Assembly (NCBI GenBank): GCA_963693085.1
Contig: OY856412.1
Coordinates: 1,408,880,694-1,408,944,693, forward strand
Reading direction: 5' to 3'
DNA: 64,000 nucleotides
Origin: Alisma plantago-aquatica
Lineage: Eukaryota > Streptophyta > Magnoliopsida > Alismatales > Alismataceae
Shown: positions 56,133 to 64,000 of the stretch, one piece after another
Numbering within the stretch: the stretch's first letter is position 1
Layout of the letters: each line of letters opens with the position of its first letter
Program-made: the position numbers and the translations under genes
The notes under the pieces: generated by a model
Seen by the model: only the letters and a program-made list of their open reading frames with translations
Database searches by the model: none
Told to the model about the DNA's origin: nothing

Positions 56133-58326
56133 TGCTTTCAAAATTTATAAACCTAAACTAGCTACCTACGTCTACTAAAACACTACACCCGCAAGCGCAC
56201 AGGGTCGTGTCATAGTATAGGAAGGTGGCAAGTAAAGGGTCGATCCACAGGGAAAAGAGGGGGCGCTAGAGCTAGGTTGGTTTAGCTAGGTTCCTACTGC
56301 GCAGACTAGGGTTAAGGGTTTAAAGGTTATTTTGATTGTTAAACTACTATGAACAAGTGAGGAATTAAAGGCAGGAATGAAATCTACATTAACCCTAAAC
56401 TAAATTAAGACTAAGCAAGCAAGGAAGGACTAAGCTAGGTATGAAAAGGCAATTTATACTAAGACAGGCAAGAAGAGCAGAAGTGCAAATAAAGAACTAA
56501 ACTAACATGAACAAGACAAGAGTAAGGAAAGAAGATAACTAAGCAAGAAAAGAACTAATTAAGCTAAGCAAGCTCAAAACTAGGGTTGCAAGCAGTAAAG
56601 AGAGGTGTGGGTTGTTTAGGGGTATGAACTTATCACTTAAGTTGGGGGTGACATATGAACATTATGATTCCATTTAGATTAACCAAACCAAACAACAAGT
56701 TAGAGTCTAATGAATTAACCTAAGCTACTAACTGGCCATGGATATGCTAGGTTGTGTATAGGGGAACTAGTCCCTAACACCCCCTACTACCCTTATGAGG
56801 CTCAATTGGGTTAGGGATTAGGTTCAATTCAATTAGAGTCTAATCAAGTCTAGGTTTCTAGATTAGGCATTCCTAGGGAAATTAGGGGCCGAGGGTAGTA
56901 ATGGGGAGGTGAAATTAGGGCTTTGGACCCCAATTCCCCCACATTCTATCCTTGAGAAGGCTCCATGCTAATTGCACTAGAATTATCTAATCTAGCTACT
57001 TAGATCTCTCACTTAGGTTTAGGGAGATTGATTAGGATATAGGAAGATGGGAGGAAACCTAGGGATCCAAGAATTGGACCTAGGGGCAAATCCCAAAATT
57101 CACACATACAAGCAATTTGCCTAAATTCCTAGGTGATTTCACACACAAACCAACAAGAAATTCATGGAGAATGAGATGCAAATAGAATATAATCATTAAC
57201 AAAAGCAATTACAATGTTTACTCCCCCAACATGGTATCAAAGTAACATAATTTCCCCCAAACAGCCCACCCAAGGGGCCTAGCTACTCATAACAAAGCAA
57301 AATACAAAAAGAAAGGAGATAGAGGAAGAAGTAGCCATGGAGCTCGGTGTAGATGAGGAATCTCCTCCCTCCAGCTGCTGCAAGGACGTCCTCCTTCTTC
57401 TCCTTGGATGGAATGGAGTGGGATGATGGTGGGAAGTGGATGGAAGGCTTAGATATGGGGGGTTATGTGGTGGAAATGGTCAAATGGAGTGGATTTGAGG
57501 TGGAGGTGAAGTGGAATGGATTGGAGGTGACAAGGGAGCGAAAATGGGACTCTAAGCAGCCAACCCTCGACCCTCAGCCGCCACTAGGGCTTATATAGGG
57601 ATCTAGGGGGTCTAGGGTTAAGTTAGGGGCAAAATGGGGAAAATAGTGGAAAACTTGGTGGATTCTGTGAGTAGCACGACCGTGGTGGGGTACCACGGCC
57701 GTGGTGGGTAGGGTAGGCCACGGCCGTGGTGGATGGGCATGGTCGTGGGAATTAAAATGGCAAAGTTACAGGGTTTTTGTCAAAAGGGCCACGACCGTGG
57801 TGGGTCAACACGACCGTGGTGGATGGCACGACCGTGGTGCTCTGCTGTGCCACAACCGTTTTGTGGTGCACGACCGTGGTGTATGTCACTGGCACGACCA
57901 TTTTGTTCTGCACGGCCGTGCTGCCTTCTGCTTGATTTGGAGGTTTAACCTATCAATTTCTAAGTGACCTAGCACGACCGTTTTGTGGTACCACGGTCGT
58001 GCTGGGTCCTGGGGCAACACTTTGAGTTGGGTCTTTGAGTTTTCTTGGACATCTTTTCTTCAATTGATCTTTGGCCACTAGGGGTAGGTCGAGGGAGCAT
58101 CGGAATTCACTTTGGGCCTCTCCAAGTGCAGAGGAACCCTAGGATCGCCCCTTCTCTCTCTCTCTTCCATCAAGCGTGGTCTAAATGCCTGAAAAACATG
58201 CAAATAATGTCCATAAGTGCATTTTATACAAATAAGCATATTAGGGGGAATGACATGTAATCTAACAGGTATAGATGTGCTTGAAGAGCAATATAACACA
58301 AGATGAGGCCCTAAAATAGGGCTGCA
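56133..58326 (-). repeat. 3' LTR (about 2.2 kb) of the Athila-like element
   Basis: On the minus strand it begins TGCAGCCCTATTTTAGG just after the purine tract. It matches 61812-64000 in inverted orientation at about 93% in the stretch I aligned. Near its end is CCCTGTGGATCGACCCTTTA (about 56241-56260), typical of Athila LTRs. The end at 56133 is a guess based on CA; homology to the other copy is certain from 56181. It contains the CACGGCCGTG array (57676-58010). Confidence 0.72.
57676..58010. repeat. array of CACGGCCGTG palindromes in the Athila-like LTR
   Basis: About 13 variants of CACGACCGTGGTGG/CCACGGCCGTGGTGG in 335 bp, spaced 15-35 bp. Several are perfect palindromes (ACCACGGCCGTGGT). 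The inverted LTR carries a similar set at 62135-62500. Confidence 0.88.
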
Positions 58327-58345
58327 TGACCACCCCAAACTTAAA
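58327..58345 (-). other. polypurine tract of the Athila-like element
   Basis: Minus strand TTTAAGTTTGGGGTGGTCA directly before LTR start TGCAGCC. Similar strings at 58928-58945 and 59703-59718 (CCAAACTTTTG with CCC) suggest extra internal purine tracts. Confidence 0.65.
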
Positions 58346-59772
58346 ACATACTTGTCCTCAAGTATGCTCCAACCCAATCTCTCTACAAACTTTCACAAAA
58401 AGAAATGACAAATGCAATATAAAAGATGATTGTTGTTGAATGGGGTCAAAGATGACTGAGTACATGCATTTCACCTTTCTCCTCTCCTTCTTTCACAATC
58501 CAATCATGAAAAAAAGCACAAAGCATATGAACTTCAAATATAGCGCATAGAATACACAAGTTATCCTTATTTCTTCCATTAAGTTCCGGGTAAACCGTTT
58601 CATGGTGGCGTTAATCAAGAATGACTAGGAGTGTTGTTTCACATTCATACATTCTATCTTATATCTCAAATCACATCAAATGACCCACGTGGCTGCGGAA
58701 AAGAGTAAAATGAGCTAAGTTTGATGTTTCCTAGCTCAATGAGAATGAAAGTGGAAGAAAGGGTTGCGGTAAGATTTTTGGAGTGTTTTTACACACTCAT
58801 CTTTTCTTTATTTGAATGCTCTTAAAGAGGAGCATCCTTTTATTTTATTTTGCTTTTCTTTTTTCTTTCCCTTGGTGTAGATAGGGCATATGGTGGATAG
58901 AGTGAAGCGGGGAGATAAAGATATGGCCACCCCAAACTTTTGGAGGTGGCCAAGGCTGATTATGTGCACTAGGGAATCTTTTTATGAGGCAGAGGGGTAT
59001 GAAGATGGTGGAAGAATAGTCAGGTCAAAGAGGGGTCATTGGTATGATTTTTCACATAATACATCCTGCATGAGAATTAATCCAACACTTCATCCAAGAT
59101 ATCACACCACATGAATGAACAAAATGAAATTGATATATCAAACAAGTAATTCCACAAACACTAAGCGTTCAAAGCTTGCTCAGTTTCCCAATTCAACCAA
59201 TTCAATCACAATCCTAAGAGAGGTGATGCACATGTAAAAAGTCAAACATTGATACCACTTAGCAACAAACAATGGTGATTCACTTGCATTTGTCAAAGGT
59301 CAACATTTTAATTCAAAACAGTAGAGATTGGGCCAAAACACAATTTTTAGACAAGAAGTTCCAAATTTGGGCAAAATTGGCCAAAATGGTGCCAAGTTGC
59401 CTCCAATCACATCTAAACATATATTATTGAACTTAAAGCAGTAAACAAGAAAATCCTAACTAAAACATGCAGAAATTACCAAAAATCTACATGATATGCA
59501 ATGCATGGAAAAATAGCAAAATTTTTGAAAATTACGCAAAAAAATGACAATAAGGTAAACTACATGGAATGCAGGTGTGCAAAGAAGTAAAATTCTAGAC
59601 TAGATAGAAGGAAAAGCAAAAGAAATGAAAAACCATAAACAAAAAGTAAAATAGCAGATGAGATGCAAAAATGAGTGAAAGAAGAATGAGGGCATACTGC
59701 CCTACCATCCCAAACTTTTGAACCATGTTGTCCTTAGCATGACACTAAAGTCTAGGGTGATAGGGTAGATGA
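58346..59772 (-). other. non-coding region between ORF1 and 3' LTR
   Basis: About 1.4 kb, A-rich on the plus strand, no pol motif in any frame. At 58925-58951 GGCCACC and GGTGGCC flank CCAAACTTTTGGA, a dyad containing a purine-tract-like string. Confidence 0.6.
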
Positions 59773-61488
59773 TCACTGCGGAGGTGGTGGAGGTGCTCCT
59801 TCCTGCCTGTAGTAGGCGCCCCAATAGTCAGATTGTGGAGGTGGATAGTTGTCCTAGAATGCTGACAAAGAACCCCACCAATCTTCAGCCCACTGCGGGT
59901 TCCTCTGGGCCTGTGCATTTTGGAACTGATAAAGGTGGTTGACCTGATAATGCATCTGCTGGTGGTCCAACCACATGGCATCCTGAGTCCTCTGAATGCC
60001 CTCCTATGTCTGTAAAATCCTCTCCTGCATCGCCTGAATGTTCTCCAGCTGTGCATGAATGGTACCCATGTCATATGCATTCACTGAAGGCTGATGTGGC
60101 TCTGACGCTCCCATCCTTTCTTCTCTTTGCCTCACTCGTATTGCCGCTCTTTCCTCTACCGTCCGCCTCTGCTCTGCCACCTGTGAAGGCTCTCCTAAAC
60201 CCCCTGTAAACCTCACCTCAGGGATTTCCTCTTCTTTGGGGTTCTCCTCCTCGTACCTCCTCAATTTTTGTAGAAAATCTGGCGTTGGTTCATACTGTGC
60301 CCTGAGGGGAGGAGTATGGTATGGCAGCTCTAATGTGACTCCTGGGTAGTGCAAATCAACCAACTTGCCACCCTCTGCCTTTGTATATCCTATCATGTCA
60401 TGCCCCAAGGCACTGGCAATAGATGTTACAATCCCTCCCATTACAAAAGGATTTGTGCTCTTGGACAGGATTGTCCTCATGTGATCAATCAATAACGCCC
60501 CCAGGTTCACATGTCTCACTTTTGTCATCCAACCAAGCACAAAAAGATATTTGTTGGTGCAACTGTCTTGATTTTCATACCTGCCAAAGATGGTGTTTGC
60601 CAACACCTTCTGAACATAGCAGAGAAATGGGCTCTGAATACCACTTGTCTATGATTTCCCTGCTACAAAAGTACTTTGGCCGGTGAAGCACTTCCACATG
60701 GCTGGATACGTGGAACTAGAGTCATTTTCTATCCTTCCTCCATCTAGGAGGGCAGCCATCTCTCCACTTGGGGCAAATATCTGATTTAACATCTCTGAGG
60801 TTATCTTCCATCTCTTGTCCCCAATCGTTACCTTAATTGCATTCTCGCCATCATTTGTTTCTTTCTCTAGCGTGGCGAAGAACTGCTGCATTAACTCATG
60901 TATGATTCCTGCTACAACGTCAATATCTAAAAAAATCCCCAATTTTTCCATTAACTCTTGAAAATAGGCATAGAACCCCATTGCCTCCATTGACGCTTGG
61001 CATGCGTATCGAGTAGCTATCACTCTACGTGTCAGGCACCCTGGGTGCTTGGGCTCCTTTGCCCTACCTGTAGTAACCTCTGGCTATGAAAGCGGGTGTT
61101 GTGGCGAGCTTGGTTGCTGCTCAACTTCAGGCATATCAGTATCATCTTCATCAGCTAGCACGAGCCGTCGACGCGGTCGTAGTCATGGCCGTGGCTCGAG
61201 CTGTGGAGGTGCTGCGGAGGAGACGGACGGACGTGCGACTGAAACTGACGGTCGCGCAGTTGAGGCAGAAGGTCTCTCAGATGAGATGGAGTGTCAGGAG
61301 GCAGACAACGGTGGATGTGGTGAAGATGGTACCCCCTGATGTGGTTGTTCGGAGGCTTCTTCTATCATAGGATCCACTATGGCATGCAAATCAGCCTCCG
61401 TCAACTGGGGGTGGTTGTTCCTTGGTTTCCTTTGATAAGAAATGACGCCCCTGGTCTTCTCTACTACTTTCCTTGCAAACTTCTTCAT
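59773..61488 (-). pseudogene. Athila-type ORF1 (gag-like), broken by stops
   Basis: About 571 codons in one frame from ATG 61488 (MKKFARKVVEKTRG) to TGA 59773-59775. The conserved core has ATRYACQASMEAMGFYAYFQ, GDKRWKITSEMLNQIF, KVLANTIFGRYENQ, LFVLGWMTKVRHVNLGALL and MGGIVTSIASALGHDM, the pattern of the Athila ORF1 family (GG.VT.IA..LG). A charged, Arg/Glu-rich segment and a Gln/Pro-rich tail (QMHYQVNHLYQFQNAQ) follow. Stops: 61294-61296, one or two before 61023, TAG 60649-60651 (CAG in origin), 60004-60006 and one near 59860. No frameshift. ORF1 is thought to act as Gag; no zinc knuckle is visible. Confidence 0.8.
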
Positions 61489-61811
61489 TCTTGCTCGAAA
61501 AATGAAGTGGAATCAGAAAATTTCATATTTCTCCGAAGAACGGGGCTGTTGGGGCAGAATGGAGAGAAAGTGGTGCGTTTGTGGATGGAAATGGGTGGGA
61601 TCAGGAGATTAAGTTAGTGGAAATGGTAGGGGAATGATTGGGAATGGTTTGAGAGTGATTTGGTGAGGATTCGAGGGCTGGACAAGGCAGGCGGAGTGCT
61701 GCACGGGCGCTAGGGTGCAGAGCACGGCCGTTCTATTCTTCGGAGAAATGAGTAAGGAATAGAAATTTTGCAAAATTTGAGTTTAAGTTACTGGAATCAG
61801 GCTGCGACTGA
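61489..61811. other. leader upstream of ORF1
   Basis: No gene. It includes one CACGGCCGTTC copy at about 61722 and ends at CTGCGACTGA, where the inverted LTR begins. ACTGA (61807-61811) would be the target duplication if that LTR is a separate insertion. Confidence 0.45.
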
Positions 61812-64000
61812 TGCAGCCCTATTTTAGGGCTCCATCTTGTGTTATATTGCTCTTCAATCACATATACACCTGTTAGATTACATGCCATTCCCCCTAATAT
61901 GCTTATTTGTATAAAATGCACTTATGGACATTATTTGCATGTTTTTCAGGCATTTGAACTACGCTTGATGGAAGAGAGAGAGAAGGGGCGATCCTAGGGT
62001 TCCTCTACACTTGGAGAGGCCCAAAGTGAAGTCTGATGCTCCCTCGACCTACCCCTAGTGTACAAAGATCAATTAAAGCAAAGAAGTCCAAGAAAAGCCA
62101 AAGATCCAAGTTAAAGTGTTGATCCAGGACCCAGCACGGCCGTGATACCACATAACGGCCATGCTAGGTCACTTAGAAATCGACAGGTTCAACCTCCAAA
62201 TCAAGCAGAAGGCACCACGGCTGTGTAGATCAGCACGGCCGTGCAATGGGTAGACACCACGACCGTGCTCCGCAAAATGGCTGTGGCACAATAGAGCAAA
62301 ACGGCCATGCAGCAGCACCACAACCACCTCCACCAAGCCCACCACGGCCGTGGCACACCACCTCCACCACGGTCGTGGCCATTTTGACAAAAACCCTGTA
62401 ACTTTTCCATTTTAATTCCCACGACCGTGCCCATCCACCATGGCCGTGGCCTACCCTACCCACCACGGCCGTGGTACCCCACCACGTCCGTGCTACTCAC
62501 AGAATCTAGCCACTTTTCCACTACTTTCCCCATTTTACCCCTAACTTAACCCTAGACCCCGTAGATCCCTATATAAGCCCTGGTGGCGGCTGGGGGTCAG
62601 GGGTTGGCTACCTTCTACTCCCATTTTTGCTCCCTTGTCACCTCCACTCCATTCCACTTCACCTCCACCTCAAATCCACTCCATTTCACCATTTCCACCA
62701 CATAACCCCCCATATCTAAGCCTTCCATCCACATCCCACCACCATTATACACCTTTCCATCCAAGAAGAAGGAGGAGGACGACCCTGCAACTGTTGGAGA
62801 GAAGGATTTCAGCCACTACTCCGAGCTCCATGGCTTCTTCTACCTCTTTCTCCTTTCTTTTTGTATTTTCCATTTCTATGAGTAGCTAGGCCCCTATGGG
62901 TGGGCTGTTTGGGGGATATTATGTTACTTTGATACCATGTTGGGGGGAAATGACATGTAAACATTGTAATTCCATTTGTTAATGATTATATTCTATTTTC
63001 ATCTCATTCTCCATGAATTGCTTGTTGGTTTGTGTGTGAAATCACCTAGGAATTTAGGCAAATTGCTTGTATGTGTGAATTTTGGGATTTGCCCCTAGGT
63101 CCAATTCTTGGATCCCTAGGTTGCCTCCCATCTTCCTACATCCTAATCAATCTCCCTAAACCTAAGAGAGAGATCTAAGTAGCTAGATTAGATAATTCTA
63201 ATGAAATTAGAATGGAGCATTCTCAAGGCTAGAATGTGGGGGAATTGGGGTCCAAAGCCCTAATTTCACGTCCCCATTACTACCCTCGGCCCCTAATTGC
63301 CCTAGGAATGCCTAATCTAGAAACCTAGACTTGATTAGACTCTAATTAAATTGAACCTAATCCCTAACCCAATTGAGCCTCGTAAGGGTAGTAGGGGGTG
63401 TTAGGGAGTAGTTCCCCTATGCACAACCTAGTATATCCATGGCCAGTTAGTAGCTTAGGTTAATTCATTAGAATCTAACTTGTTGTTTGGTTTAGATAAT
63501 CTAAATGGAATCATAATGTTCATATGTCACCCCCCAACTTAAGTGATAAGTTCATACCCCTAAACAGCCCACACCTCTCTTTATTGCTTAAAACCTTAGT
63601 TTTGTGCTTGCTTAGCTTAATTAGCTCTTTTCTTGCTTATTTAGCTTCTTGCCTTGCTCTTGCCTTGTTTATGCTAGTTTAGTTCTTTAATTGCTCTTTT
63701 GCTTTTCTCTTACTTGCCTTAGCATAATTTGTATTTTCATACCTAGCTTAGTCCTTTCTTTCCTGTTTAGCCTTAATCTAGTCTAGGGTTAACATAGATT
63801 TCATTCTTGCCTTTAATTGCTTGCTTGTTCATCCTTAGTTAACAATCAAAAAAATCTTTAAACCCTTAACCCTAGTCTCCGTAGTAGGAACCCAACCAAA
63901 CTAAGCTAGCTCTAGTGTGCCCTCTTTTCCCTGTGGATCAACCCTATACTTGTCACCTTCCTATAGTATGACACGACCCCGTGCGCTTGCAGGTGTAGTG
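61812..64000 (+). repeat. second Athila-like LTR, opposite orientation, runs off the window
   Basis: Plus-strand copy of the LTR at 56133-58326, beginning TGCAGCCCTATTTTAGGG and still continuing at the window end, which lies about 45 bp before the expected LTR end. No purine tract precedes it, so it is not a 3' LTR of sequence to its left. It may be the 5' LTR of another family member, a solo LTR, or an inverted 5' LTR. Confidence 0.75.
62135..62500. repeat. array of CACGGCCGTG palindromes in the second Athila-like LTR
   Basis: About 14 variants such as CAGCACGGCCGTG, CACCACGACCGTG and CACCACGGCCGTGG. The order and spacing resemble the first LTR but single copies differ or are lost. Confidence 0.85.

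Larger units (their letters stand above)
56133..61811 (-). mobile_element. Athila-like gypsy element coding only for ORF1 (non-autonomous)
   Basis: Minus-strand element: ORF1 (61488-59773), 1.4 kb non-coding, polypurine tract 58345-58327 (TTTTAAGTTTGGGGTGGTCA), then 3' LTR 58326-56133. No protease, polymerase or integrase is present between ORF1 and LTR, where Athila has them. Its 5' LTR is not seen; at 61812 an LTR of the same family begins in the opposite direction. Purine tract, LTR and ORF1 agree in direction, which supports this reading. Confidence 0.7.

Noticed and set aside
56181..56200. CACTACACCCGCAAGCGCAC, with its inverse at the window end, looked like CACTA transposon ends with long inverted repeats
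   Set aside because: It lies inside Athila LTR U5-type sequence (near CCTGTGGATCGACCC), the LTR start and purine tract are found at the other end, and no transposase is present. The 3-bp TSD cannot be tested because the right end coincides with the window end.
57676..58010. Regular short palindromic repeats resembling a CRISPR array
   Set aside because: Repeats are only about 10-14 bp and irregular, spacers are not unique protospacer-sized, and the host is a plant. They are part of an LTR.
60006..60686. Plus-strand frames of 67-96 codons across 60006-61370
   Set aside because: They are antisense to the Athila-type ORF1, whose conserved blocks are all on the minus strand.

Overview
This is nuclear DNA of a seed plant, from a repeat-rich, heterochromatin-like stretch. 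I find no convincing host gene, tRNA, rRNA or CRISPR array. Nearly everything recognisable is transposable-element DNA: Ty3/gypsy (Tekay/Del-like and Athila/Tat-like), Ty1/copia (SIRE-like, Ale-like and others), a PIF/Harbinger-type MITE, unclassified terminal-inverted-repeat (TIR) elements and an L1-type LINE relic. Plant origin rests on plant-specific lineages (SIRE with a third ORF, Athila ORF1), the usual plant retrotransposon primer-binding site TGGTATCAGAGC, and pol domains broken mostly by CAG>TAG, CGA>TGA and TGG>TAG changes, as expected from decay of methylated DNA.

Left third (1-28924) is a four-level nest. An old Athila/Tat-like gypsy element (22030-28924, + strand) is the outermost. 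A SIRE-like copia element (15420-22029, +) lies in its gag region. A gag-only copia element (8100-15419, - strand) lies in the SIRE integrase region. A Tekay/Del-like gypsy element (1-8099, -) cuts that copia element's 3' LTR. The left halves of all four lie outside the window.

Middle third (28925-48540): after a decayed copia RNase H fragment, a PIF/Harbinger-type MITE (TSD TTA; 32136-48534) is split by an Ale-like copia element (32644-48237; 291-bp LTRs, TSD GAGAA). That element is itself split inside gag by a gypsy element (34339-44456; two 3041-bp LTRs, TSD GTCCG). LTR divergence agrees with this order: about 3.1% for the copia, about 1.3% for the gypsy by eye. The inner gypsy element has ruined pol remnants, so it was probably moved in trans by a relative.

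Right third (48540-64000): two related TIR elements rich in GTATTGTAC/GTACAATAC words, one holding a ~250-bp tandem repeat; a LINE 3' end (54130-55450); and a non-autonomous Athila-like element (56133-61811, -) coding only for ORF1. Its 3' LTR is matched by an oppositely oriented LTR of the same family starting at 61812.

The most unusual signal is not a gene. Several unrelated LTR families here carry their own arrays of short dyads or hairpins: TGACG..CGTCA in the Tekay LTR, CGATCG in the gag-only copia, CACGGCCGTG in the Athila-like LTR, and an AACTCGACCGA palindrome shared by a SIRE copia and an unrelated gypsy. In the young gypsy LTR, three 44-nt units keep the same core but have different stems that all remain complementary, a covariation-like pattern that deserves testing.
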